DNA of 17,342 bases from Anaerolineaceae bacterium UBA5365. Lineage in GTDB: Bacteria > Chloroflexota > Anaerolineae > Anaerolineales > Anaerolineaceae. The notes under the pieces were generated by a model, which saw only the letters and a program-made list of their open reading frames with translations, was not told where the DNA came from and did no database searches. The translations under genes and the position numbers were made by a program. Each line of letters opens with the position of its first letter. The first letter of the stretch is position 1. Location of the stretch: contig DHPL01000018.1 of assembly GCA_002407905.1 (NCBI GenBank), positions 1,617-18,958 on the forward strand, written 5' to 3'. Of the stretch, positions 1 to 6,068 are shown piece after piece.

Positions 1-245
1 GCGATGAAGACCACATCGGCCTCGGGAATTCCGGCATCATCGTAATCCGAGGTGAAGCGCATCCGCGGTCCCACAGTCTTGAAGAGGTTCTCCAGGTTCG
101 GCTCGTAAAAAGGAACCAGCCCGGCCTGCAGCAGTTTGATCTTCTCCGCATTCACGTCGATGCAGGTGACATCGTGCCCCAAATAAGCCAGCATCACGCC
201 GGTGTTCAGCCCCACATAGCCCGTACCAATGATCAGAATACGCAT
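1..245 (-). CDS. UDP-glucose 6-dehydrogenase, N-terminal part (runs off left edge)
   Basis: Read on the minus strand from ATG at 245-243, the 81 visible codons begin MRILIIGTGYVGLNTGVMLA. This contains the GxGYVG dinucleotide-binding motif of the UDP-glucose/GDP-mannose dehydrogenase family. It is followed by the family's YLGHDVTCIDVN strand, where the acidic residue binds the NAD ribose, and by a PFYEPNLENL stretch typical of UDP-glucose dehydrogenases. The enzyme oxidises UDP-glucose to UDP-glucuronate with two NAD+ in the cytoplasm and supplies surface polysaccharide synthesis. A good ribosome-binding site (AGGAG) lies just upstream of the ATG on the minus strand. The gene is divergent from the DUF2089 operon. 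Only the N-terminal Rossmann domain is inside the window, so a related nucleotide-sugar dehydrogenase cannot be excluded. The family call is firm and the exact substrate less so. Confidence 0.85.
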   Translation of the reverse strand, partial: MRILIIGTGYVGLNTGVMLAYLGHDVTCIDVNAEKIKLLQAGLVPFYEPNLENLFKTVGPRMRFTSDYDDAGIPEADVVFI

Positions 246-315
246 AATTCTCCTGTCTGTGCTTTACTCCGCCCCATTCTAATCGATTGCCCCAAAATCG
301 GAAGGTATTTAGCTC

Positions 316-344
316 TTGACTTTAACTTTATTAAGGTTTACTAT
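316..344 (+). promoter_or_regulatory. Sigma70-type promoter of the DUF2089 operon
   Basis: TTGACT (316-321, five of six matches to the -35 consensus) and TACTAT (339-344, four of six matches to the -10) are separated by exactly 17 bases. Transcription would start near 351, about 30 bases before the DUF2089 start codon. The spacer is AT-rich and almost entirely filled by a near-palindrome listed separately. The promoter is predicted from sequence only. Confidence 0.6.
324..338. promoter_or_regulatory. Candidate operator inside the promoter spacer
   Basis: AACTTTATTAAGGTT is a 15-base near-palindrome: six of seven pairs are Watson-Crick and the seventh is a T/G mismatch. It fits precisely between the -35 and -10 boxes. 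A protein bound here would block RNA polymerase. The helix-turn-helix DUF2089 protein encoded directly downstream is the obvious candidate, which would make it autoregulatory; that link is inference. Confidence 0.4.
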
Positions 345-382
345 CATTATATTCAAACCATAATGAAAGGACTGTCATAATT

Positions 383-685
383 ATGGCGATCACCAAGCTG
401 CCGCAATGGATGCAGGACCTGGAAGAGGAGGATCTGGTCTTCATTCGCCGCTTCCTGCTCAACTCCGGTTCCCTGAAAGAAACCGCCAAACTTTACGATG
501 TCAGTTACCCCACCGTGCGCCTGCGGCTGGACCGCCTGATCCAAAAAATCCAGATGGCGGAGCAAAACCAGCACGAACCCTTTGTAGCCTTCATCCAAAA
601 GCTGGTGCTCAATTACAAGATGGACGTGGAAACTGGCCGCCAGGTGATTCGGGAATACCGCCAGAGTAGGGAGGAGAATCAATGA
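383..685 (+). CDS. DUF2089 family helix-turn-helix protein
   Basis: A 100-residue cytoplasmic protein. Residues 6-50 carry the DUF2089 core: a tryptophan-containing start (LPQWM), the EEEDLVFIRRFLLNSGSLKE segment, then a helix-turn-helix with SYPTVRLRLDRLI as the likely recognition helix. The C-terminal half is a short helical region with many Q/E/R residues. DUF2089 proteins are putative transcription regulators often found next to small membrane proteins, as here. Longer family members have an N-terminal zinc-ribbon that is absent here, so this is the short form. A purine-rich GAAAGGA lies upstream of ATG 383, though at a rather long distance. The stop codon overlaps the next start as ATGA, so the two genes are translationally coupled. 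It may repress its own promoter through the 324-338 palindrome, but no target is known. Confidence 0.8.
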   Translation: MAITKLPQWMQDLEEEDLVFIRRFLLNSGSLKETAKLYDVSYPTVRLRLDRLIQKIQMAEQNQHEPFVAFIQKLVLNYKMDVETGRQVIREYRQSREENQ

Positions 686-966
686 CATCATTCGCTGAAC
701 CAATCTCGCTGCTGCTTTTAGGAGCAGGGCTGCTCCTGCTGATCGGGCTTTGCCTACTGGAGTGGTTTCTGGCCTTGCGCTCACCCCTGGCAGCCTTCGT
801 GCTCGCGGGGAGCATGAGCGTCCTGGCCGTCTTTACCAGTTATTGGCCCCTGGTCTTCTCGCTGATCCTGTTTGCCATCTTCCAGTTTGCGGCCCGCAAG
901 CGCAGCAAGCTCAGCATGCAAGCCGCCGCCCTTCGAAATATGCAGGCCAAAGATCTGGGCCTCTAA
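682..966 (+). CDS. Small three-helix membrane protein
   Basis: A 94-residue protein of unknown function. It has three hydrophobic segments at about residues 7-30 (leucine-rich), 35-52 and 54-70, then a basic cytoplasmic-looking tail containing AARKRSKLS. Its ATG overlaps the stop of the DUF2089 gene (ATGA), so it is in the same operon and probably works with it. A membrane partner that holds or senses for the DUF2089 regulator is conceivable, but nothing in the sequence proves it. I do not recognise a named family. Confidence 0.65.
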   Translation: MTSFAEPISLLLLGAGLLLLIGLCLLEWFLALRSPLAAFVLAGSMSVLAVFTSYWPLVFSLILFAIFQFAARKRSKLSMQAAALRNMQAKDLGL

Positions 967-992
967 CCCCAAAATCCGGAAAGCGAGTTCTG

Positions 993-1301
993 ATGAGCTA
1001 TCAACTTCTACTGATCCTGATGGGTGTCTCTCTGGCAGGTTTACTGGCTGCCAGCCTGGTCTGGCCGCGGGGCAAGCAAGGTTTTAATATCGTCTTGTTT
1101 CTGGCCTTGGGCCTGCTGGGCAGGCTTGCCTTGAGTACCCTGGGCAAATTCCAGGCTTGGGTGGCTGCGGCCCAAATTGAGCCCAGCCAGTTTGTCTTCC
1201 TGCCGCCCTTCGTTTTCCTGGCCCTGCTCCTGGGCTTGGCCGCTCCTTTCATCTACCTGGTGCGCTCCATGCGGCGCAACCCGGGTTATCTGGCCTTATA
1301 A
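993..1301 (+). CDS. Small membrane protein, third gene of the DUF2089 operon
   Basis: A 102-residue protein starting MSYQLLLILMGVS. The open frame extends far upstream, but everything before 993 overlaps the previous gene in another frame and reads as arginine/proline-rich non-protein, so ATG 993 is chosen. A weak GGAAAG precedes it. Three hydrophobic segments lie at about residues 4-24, 31-50 and 67-91, and the protein ends in a short basic tail (RSMRRNPG). It follows the preceding membrane protein by 26 bases and belongs to the same operon. The family is not recognised. The two adjacent small membrane proteins may form one complex, which is inference. Confidence 0.6.
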   Translation: MSYQLLLILMGVSLAGLLAASLVWPRGKQGFNIVLFLALGLLGRLALSTLGKFQAWVAAAQIEPSQFVFLPPFVFLALLLGLAAPFIYLVRSMRRNPGYLAL

Positions 1302-1364
1302 GAACGCCTTGGCCTAAACCCGAAGCCGTCACCGCGCGCGGAGCCGCCTTTGCGCAGGCCCTTA

Positions 1365-1373
1365 TGTTATGAT
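1365..1373 (+). promoter_or_regulatory. Extended -10 promoter of the frl-like genes
   Basis: TGTTATGAT is an extended -10 element (TGn followed by TATGAT, five of six to consensus). No good -35 lies 17 bases upstream, which is usual for this promoter class. Transcription would begin near 1380, just ahead of the AGGAG preceding the 42-codon ORF. The prediction is sequence-based. Confidence 0.4.
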
Positions 1374-1400
1374 TCCCGAATCCATTCACAGGAGCGCGGC

Positions 1401-1529
1401 ATGCAGCAGAATACCCGATTCCCCGGCAAATCAGGCAGCGTAACCCCGGGCCTTCATGGCCGGGAACTCCTGCCTGCACTGTTTCTCCCCGTTGCCAAAA
1501 CCAGCACTCAGAAGATGGCGGAAGCATGA
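1401..1529 (+). CDS. Possible 42-residue leader or small protein
   Basis: ATG 1401 is preceded by AGGAG (about seven bases spacing), a far better ribosome-binding site than the one before the kinase gene. The frame runs 42 codons and its TGA (1527-1529) overlaps the two possible kinase starts (ATGATG at 1526-1531), so translation would be coupled. The peptide begins MQQNTRFPGKSG and is not recognised. Inside it, CCCG-g-GCC TTCAT GGC CGGG (1445-1464) can form a seven-pair hairpin with one bulge. It may be a leader ORF that delivers ribosomes to the kinase gene, or a chance frame; codon evidence is too short to decide. Confidence 0.35.
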   Translation: MQQNTRFPGKSGSVTPGLHGRELLPALFLPVAKTSTQKMAEA

Positions 1530-2389
1530 TGCTCAAAACCCTCGGCCTTGGCGATAACGTGGTGGATGAGTACCTGGATCAAGGCCGGCTATACCCCGGT
1601 GGGAATGCCCTCAATTTTGCCGTCTTCGCCGCCGAGTTGGGCTGCCAATCGGCATACATGGGCGTCTTCGGGGACGACCTCGCCGGCCAGCATGTCCGCC
1701 GGGCCGCCGCAGCCAAAGGCCTGGATATCAGCCAGTGCCGGGTTGAAAGGGGCGAGAACGGCCACGCCTACGTGGAGTTGCGGGAAGGCGAACGCCGTTT
1801 TCTGCGCAGCAATCGCGGTGGGGTCTCGCGTGAAAAGCCCCTGCAAATCGATGCCGCCGCTTTGGATTACATCGCGGGTTTTAACCTGGTGTGTACCAGT
1901 GTGCACAGCTATATCAACCACGCCCTTCCTTTAATTAAAGCAACCGGCGTAAAACTGGCTTACGACCTATCGGAACGCCGCGATGCAGAGCTTCTGGCCG
2001 CGGTTTGCCCCCACTTGGATTTTGCCTTCAGTTCATGCGGCAAACTGAGCCCCTCCGAGACCCTGGATTTCATCCAAACTTTGCACGCCTGCGGCGCCCC
2101 AATGGTTTTAGCCACCCGCGGAGCGGAAGGAGCTCTATTTTCGGACAGCAGGCAGGTTTTTTCGCAAGCGGCAGTAAACTTGGACAGGGTCATTGACACA
2201 ATGGCCGCCGGGGATGGCTTTTTGACCGCCTTCCTGGTCAATTTGCTTCAAAACCAGGCGGCATCACCTTGGGATCTAGCCGTGCAGGAAGCGCTGCGGT
2301 CTGCGGCGGCGTTCTCTGCCAAGGTTTGCCAGTGGGAAGGCTCCTGGGGCATGGGCTTGGATCTAAATTCCAATGACGGGACGGTTTGA
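1526..2389 (+). CDS. frlD: PfkB-family sugar kinase, fructoselysine 6-kinase (FrlD) type
   Basis: A 287-residue ribokinase-family (PfkB) kinase. The N-terminal LGLGDNVVDEY and YPGGNALNFAVFAAELG (sugar-binding GGN motif, about residues 25-40) match the FrlD branch, in which Escherichia coli FrlD phosphorylates fructoselysine on O6 using ATP. HLDFAFSS near residue 168 is also FrlD-like. The PfkB signature at 224-230 reads DTMAAGD where DTxGAGD is usual, so one anion-hole glycine is alanine; the catalytic base D230 is kept. The start is either of two adjacent ATGs (1526 or 1529). The deglycase gene begins one base after its stop, and the pair is the classical Amadori-product salvage module (kinase then deglycase). 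Substrate could also be glucoselysine or another fructosamine. No transporter is adjacent. Confidence 0.75.
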   Translation: MMLKTLGLGDNVVDEYLDQGRLYPGGNALNFAVFAAELGCQSAYMGVFGDDLAGQHVRRAAAAKGLDISQCRVERGENGHAYVELREGERRFLRSNRGGVSREKPLQIDAAALDYIAGFNLVCTSVHSYINHALPLIKATGVKLAYDLSERRDAELLAAVCPHLDFAFSSCGKLSPSETLDFIQTLHACGAPMVLATRGAEGALFSDSRQVFSQAAVNLDRVIDTMAAGDGFLTAFLVNLLQNQAASPWDLAVQEALRSAAAFSAKVCQWEGSWGMGLDLNSNDGTV

Positions 2390-2390
2390 A

Positions 2391-3341
2391 ATGGATGCTT
2401 CGCGGATCGTAAAAGAGATTTTGGCAAAAACACCAGGAGGCATTCAGGAGATCAATTACATTGGCTGCGGGGGCTCGCGGGCCTCGGTCTTTGCCGGGCA
2501 CTACCTCATGAAGCACGAGGCTAAAGCCATTGCCAGCAACTGGTTTAATAGCAACGAATTCGTCCACGCTGCTCCGCGTTCGCTGGGCCCGGGGAGCGTT
2601 TGCGTCGTCTGCTCGCTAAAGGCCACCCCCGAGAGCCTTGAAGCGCTCCGCCTGGCAAATGCCCGCGGGGCGGCGACCGTCGCCCTCACCGGCAGCCTGG
2701 ATACCGGCCTGGCCAAAGAAGCCCAGTACCCCCTTGTGTATACAACGCGCGCGGATGGCAACCAGGCCCACGCTTTGCGCATCGGCTTTGAGCTCCTGCA
2801 TCAGCAGGAAGCCTGGCGGCACTACGCCGAAGCCCAAACTGCCCTGGAAAAAGTGGACCCCCTGATCGCCGGCGCCCTGGAGCGCAGCCTTTCGGCAGCC
2901 CGGGAGTTCGGGCTCCTCTACAAGGACGATCAGCTCTTTCACATCCTGGCCAGCGGCAGCGCCTATAGCGCGGCTTACATCATGGCCTTCTGCCATCTGA
3001 TGGAAATGCAGTGGAAGCATGCCGTGCCCATCCATAGCGGAGAATACTTCCATGGGCCCTTTGAAGCGACTGATAAGGACCTGCCAACGATTCTGATCAA
3101 ATCCACCGGCCGCACCCGCCCCCTGGACGAGCGGGTGGAGCGTTTTTTAGCCCAATACGCCTCCCGCGTGACCATCATCGATACGGTCGAACTTGGCTTG
3201 CCCAGCCTGGGCGAGCACGTTGCCGAATACTTTAATTCTGTGCTCATGCTTACCGTCGCCCACCAATACGTCGATGAGCTCAGCAAGCAAACTGGCCATC
3301 CCATGCAGCACCGCCGCTACATGTGGCAGTTTGACTACTAA
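2391..3341 (+). CDS. frlB: SIS-domain sugar deglycase, FrlB type
   Basis: A 316-residue protein with two SIS (sugar isomerase) domains. The first contains YIGCGGSRAS at about residues 24-33 and the second ASGSAYSAAYI near residue 190. E218 lies in HSGEYFHGPFE, the conserved catalytic-glutamate segment of this family. The C-terminus GHPMQHRRYMWQFDY closely resembles the end of Bacillus subtilis FrlB. FrlB splits fructoselysine 6-phosphate into lysine and glucose 6-phosphate; relatives act on fructose-asparagine or other fructosamine phosphates. The start at 2391 follows the kinase stop by one base; an in-frame ATG at 2373 overlapping the kinase end is possible, and neither has a strong ribosome-binding site. 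Together with the upstream kinase it forms a two-gene Amadori salvage unit. Substrate specificity is inferred. Confidence 0.75.
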   Translation: MDASRIVKEILAKTPGGIQEINYIGCGGSRASVFAGHYLMKHEAKAIASNWFNSNEFVHAAPRSLGPGSVCVVCSLKATPESLEALRLANARGAATVALTGSLDTGLAKEAQYPLVYTTRADGNQAHALRIGFELLHQQEAWRHYAEAQTALEKVDPLIAGALERSLSAAREFGLLYKDDQLFHILASGSAYSAAYIMAFCHLMEMQWKHAVPIHSGEYFHGPFEATDKDLPTILIKSTGRTRPLDERVERFLAQYASRVTIIDTVELGLPSLGEHVAEYFNSVLMLTVAHQYVDELSKQTGHPMQHRRYMWQFDY

Positions 3342-3447
3342 TCAATATTATTCGAGTTAATTCGGAACAGACCTACTAATCCGGGTCGATTTGATCACTT
3401 CGGCCGTTTGGTGTGATTTGAAGTAAAGGCTAACCTAATTATTGGTT

Positions 3448-3675
3448 TCATTGGTAATTCGTTGTTAAGTCCCCGAACTTTTTGGCAATAATGATGCCCT
3501 TAAGTCCTCCCGATGGTTTCTGAATCTCCTTTACCCAAGGAATATTCTTTCTATTAACCAAACCTGAAAAAACAAGATTGATAGTTTCATGATTTGTAAA
3601 GGTTGTATCGCTAAATGAAACTAACTCGTTGACTAAAGGACCTAGGTGCCTATAATCATTGATATTGTTAATTAA
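3448..3675 (-). pseudogene. Possible gene remnant (open frame with no usable start)
   Basis: On the minus strand 75 codons are open between TAA (3678-3676) and TGA (3450-3448). The translation looks protein-like, for example IPWVKEIQKPSGGLKGIIIA near its end, but there is no ATG and no ribosome-binding site. An AT-rich 400-base stretch can produce such a frame by chance. If real, it is the 3' fragment of a gene whose front was lost when the neighbouring segment was inserted. The family is not recognised. Confidence 0.2.
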
Positions 3676-3687
3676 TTAACGCATTAT
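3659..3687 (+). promoter_or_regulatory. Promoter of the iclR gene
   Basis: TTGATA (3659-3664, five of six to the -35 consensus) and CATTAT (3682-3687, four of six to the -10) are 17 bases apart. Transcription would start near 3694, leaving a leader of about 60 bases before the IclR start codon. The spacer consists almost wholly of a perfect palindrome. Confidence 0.45.
3667..3680. promoter_or_regulatory. Palindromic candidate operator GTTAATTAATTAAC
   Basis: A perfect 14-base palindrome lying between the -35 and -10 boxes. IclR-family regulators bind palindromes of about this size and often repress their own genes, so this is a natural autoregulatory site. A chance AT-rich palindrome is possible, but its placement in the spacer raises the likelihood of function. 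Confidence 0.4.
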
Positions 3688-3726
3688 TCACTAAAATTTA
3701 ATTTTTAAATAGCCGAGTTAAATCTG

Positions 3727-3749
3727 TTAGTTCGAAATGAGGGAACTAA
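3727..3749. promoter_or_regulatory. Inverted repeat just upstream of the iclR start
   Basis: TTAGTTC (3727-3733) and GAACTAA (3743-3749) are perfect inverted copies with a nine-base spacer, ending seven bases before ATG 3757. The right arm overlaps the only purine-rich ribosome-binding candidate (GAGGGA, 3739-3744). It could be a second operator in the leader or an RNA hairpin that limits IclR translation. Confidence 0.35.
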
Positions 3750-3756
3750 TCCAGTT

Positions 3757-4518
3757 ATGAGTTCTACACTTACCAAGTCATTTAAGGTTCTTGAGTATGT
3801 AGCCGACATCCACAATTTGGAGGCCTTGGCAAAAGCAACTGGGTTGACCAAATCTACCACCTATCGTATCGTCAATTCCCTTGCCCGCCTGGGGTATGTT
3901 GAACATGTGCCCAGGGAAGGATATTATCTGGGGCGGAAGCTGCTTTCCCTTGGCTTTAAGGCGTACTCACAATTACATTTGCCTTCTATTGCCCACCCCT
4001 ATTTAGTAAAACTCGCGAATCTTACCCAGGAAACGGTTCATCTCGGTATTTTGGACGAGGATGATATCGTCTACATTGATAAAGTGGATGGAAATCGTGG
4101 CCTTCAAATGCGTTCACGGATTGGAGCGCGTGTTCTGCCGCAATCCACCTCACTCGGAAAGATCCTGATTGCAGCTAAGGACGACACTGTTTGGTCAAGT
4201 TACTTCGATCCCAATTTGCGCCGAACCTCAAATACGATTGATAAGTTAGAGGATTTTCTAAACGAATTAAAAAAGGTTCGGTCAACCGGATATTCTCTTG
4301 ATCTGGAGGAGAACGAGACTGGCATTTATTGTATTGGGGCAGAAGTAAAGGATGCGAGCAACCAAACGGTTGCGGCCCTCAGTCTGTCTGTTGCTAAGGT
4401 TTACCTAACGGACAAGAGATTCAACGAGTTGATCCCATTGGTCGTAGATTATGGTAAGCAGATCTCGTTTGAGTTGGGTTGGAAATCCGAGGGGTTATCC
4501 CAGGGAGAAGTGAGATGA
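3757..4518 (+). CDS. IclR-family transcriptional regulator
   Basis: A 253-residue protein with the two IclR domains. The N-terminal winged helix-turn-helix spans residues 6-60, with LAKATGLTKSTTYRIVNSLA as the helix-turn-helix and YVEHVPREGYYLGRK as the wing. The C-terminal effector domain (about 75-245) carries the family segments LTQETVHLGILDEDDIVYIDKV, IGARVLPQSTSLGKILIA and SLDLEENETGIYCIGAEV. IclR proteins bind small carboxylate or sugar-acid effectors and act as repressors or activators of neighbouring catabolic operons; KdgR-type members sense 2-keto-3-deoxygluconate. The gene is 87 bases upstream of the enolase-superfamily gene in the same direction. It probably controls the whole cluster and its own promoter, responding to the pathway substrate or a keto-acid intermediate. 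Confidence 0.9.
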   Translation: MSSTLTKSFKVLEYVADIHNLEALAKATGLTKSTTYRIVNSLARLGYVEHVPREGYYLGRKLLSLGFKAYSQLHLPSIAHPYLVKLANLTQETVHLGILDEDDIVYIDKVDGNRGLQMRSRIGARVLPQSTSLGKILIAAKDDTVWSSYFDPNLRRTSNTIDKLEDFLNELKKVRSTGYSLDLEENETGIYCIGAEVKDASNQTVAALSLSVAKVYLTDKRFNELIPLVVDYGKQISFELGWKSEGLSQGEVR

Positions 4519-4559
4519 GTGTTTCACCAACCTCGGTATTATATTTCAGCGAACATTTT

Positions 4560-4580
4560 TGTCAGCAAACAAATTTGACA
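4560..4580. promoter_or_regulatory. Weak inverted repeat before the catabolic operon
   Basis: TGTCA (4560-4564) and TGACA (4576-4580) are inverted copies 11 bases apart, with an inner palindrome CAAATTTG at 4570-4577. A TATTAT box (4537-4542) lies upstream but has no recognisable -35, so a promoter in the 87-base gap is only possible. If that box is used, the repeat would sit just downstream of the transcription start, a suitable place for IclR repression. The evidence is weak. Confidence 0.2.
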
Positions 4581-4605
4581 TGTTTTTTAGGTAATAGGAA
4601 TTATT

Positions 4606-6057
4606 ATGCGTAGACACTCTGACAACTATGAAGATACACTGGCAAACGTAAATACCTTTTCTTCACCATCCGACTTAAAAATAACCGATATGCGCTTCGT
4701 GAACCTGGAAGGCTGTCCCTTCCCAGCCGTAATCATGAAACTGTACACCAATCAAGGTATTGTCGGTTTTGGAGAAGTCCGAGATATGGGGTCCAAGACA
4801 TACGCTTTGATGCTGAAAGGAAGGCTCCTCGGCGAAAACCCATGTAATGTGGACAAACTATTCCGGAGGATCAAACAATTTGGTTCCCACGGACGCCAGG
4901 GAGGCGGTGTATCCGCTATAGAAATTGCACTTTGGGACCTGGCTGGAAAAGCTTTTGGAGTGCCAGTTTACCAGATGCTGGGCGGCAAGTTTAGAGACTC
5001 GGTAAGGATTTACTGTGACACAGATGTAATGTTCGCTAGTGAAAGAAGCGCAGGCAAAGCCATGGGAGAAGCCCTTGCCCAGAGGCTGGAAAAAGGCTTC
5101 ACCATGTTGAAAATGGATCTGGGAATCAACCTTTTAGAGGGGCTCCCGGGGATGCTGAATGCTCCCCTCGGATATTTGGAAAGCCAAAGGGCTGCGTTTG
5201 ATAAGGGCAATAAACTCTACCCCTCAGACCTCGCGCATGACCAGCAGGAACTAAGGAAGGCTATTCGAACTACCTCTTCTCTTGAGGATTTGATGGAGAG
5301 ATTCGATGCTCGCAATCGGTCCTATGAATTCCTGGCTCGTATACACCCCTTTACGGCGATCCAAATCACCGAAAAAGGCTTGGATTACTTAGAAAACTAC
5401 GTCGCTGAAGTCAGAGATGTGATTGGATATGAAGTTCCCCTTGCGCTTGATCACTTTGGGAAAATCGCAATCGAAGAAATCATCAAGCTTGCAAAGCGGC
5501 TAGAAAAATTTAATATAGCATGGCTTGAGGACCCAATTCCTTGGCCACTTACAAATCAATGGAAACGCCTGGCTGACGCTACCACTATCCCCGTTTGTAC
5601 TGGAGAAGAACTTTATTTGGCCCAGAGTTTTGAACCAATTCTCGATGTTGGCGGCTTAAGTTATGTGCATCCGGACATGTTAACCCTGGGCGGCATTTAC
5701 GAAACAAAGAAGTTGGGTGATTTGGCAGAACGCTACGGGGCCAAAATGGTTCTCCACCAAGCGGGCACCCCAATTCACGCTCTAGCCGCCGCCCATGCTG
5801 GAATTGCAACTGAAAATTGTCTGGCAAGTGAATGGCACGCAAACGATGTGCCTTGGTGGGATGATCTCTATGTAGGAAAAATGGCGAAACCCCTGGTGAG
5901 ATCCGGTTTTCTCGAAGTATCCAACGAGCCGGGTCTGGGGATTGAAGACCTAAACGATGAACTGATAAAAGAGAGAGTAAGCGCTTCGATCCCAGGAATG
6001 TGGGAACCAACGGATGAATGGAATTTTGAATACAGTTATGACGAAAGGTTAAATTGA
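4606..6057 (+). CDS. Enolase-superfamily (mandelate racemase group) acid-sugar dehydratase-like enzyme
   Basis: A 483-residue enzyme. The capping domain starts at about residue 24 (LKITDMRFVNLEG) after an extra 23-residue N-terminus. Barrel residues: K169 (LKMDLG), metal ligands D282 (LALDHFG), E308 (WLEDP) and E334 (TGEEL), and a general-base Asp-His dyad D357 (HPDM) and H384 (LHQAGTP). The D-E-E plus Asp-His set places it in the mandelate racemase subgroup, whose members mostly dehydrate acid sugars to 2-keto-3-deoxy acids. The distance from K169 to D282 (113 residues) is about 80 more than in mandelate racemase, so a helical insertion of roughly residues 173-260 is present. I believe some dehydratase-like homologues share it but cannot check. 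First gene of the operon; TAGGAA precedes ATG 4606. Its TGA is 11 bases before the amidohydrolase ATG. Substrate unknown. Confidence 0.8.
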   Translation: MRRHSDNYEDTLANVNTFSSPSDLKITDMRFVNLEGCPFPAVIMKLYTNQGIVGFGEVRDMGSKTYALMLKGRLLGENPCNVDKLFRRIKQFGSHGRQGGGVSAIEIALWDLAGKAFGVPVYQMLGGKFRDSVRIYCDTDVMFASERSAGKAMGEALAQRLEKGFTMLKMDLGINLLEGLPGMLNAPLGYLESQRAAFDKGNKLYPSDLAHDQQELRKAIRTTSSLEDLMERFDARNRSYEFLARIHPFTAIQITEKGLDYLENYVAEVRDVIGYEVPLALDHFGKIAIEEIIKLAKRLEKFNIAWLEDPIPWPLTNQWKRLADATTIPVCTGEELYLAQSFEPILDVGGLSYVHPDMLTLGGIYETKKLGDLAERYGAKMVLHQAGTPIHALAAAHAGIATENCLASEWHANDVPWWDDLYVGKMAKPLVRSGFLEVSNEPGLGIEDLNDELIKERVSASIPGMWEPTDEWNFEYSYDERLN

Positions 6058-6068
6058 TAGGTAAAACA

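Larger units (their letters stand above)
3342..3756. other. AT-rich intergenic region upstream of the catabolic cluster
   Basis: This 415-base gap is clearly more AT-rich than the frl-type genes before it. It holds the promoter, palindrome and inverted repeat listed separately (3659-3749), plus a minus-strand open stretch without a start codon (3448-3675). I found no convincing rho-independent terminator for the upstream operon; the best hairpin (ATCAC/GTGAT around 3393-3416) is short and has no T-run. It marks the boundary between the GC-rich left segment and the catabolic gene cluster. Confidence 0.6.

Noticed and set aside
353..784. A 143-codon minus-strand open frame across the DUF2089 gene.
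   Set aside because: It is antisense to a clearly recognisable DUF2089 gene and has no family-like sequence.
3353..3721. CGAGTTAA occurs at 3353-3360 and 3714-3721, bracketing the AT-rich spacer like a target-site duplication.
   Set aside because: Eight bases repeated within 370 bases of AT-rich DNA is weak evidence, and there is no inverted repeat or transposase between them.
4575..4603. TTGACA (4575-4580) looked like a perfect -35 box for the operon.
   Set aside because: No acceptable -10 follows at 16-18 bases, and any transcript would start at or after the start codon at 4606.
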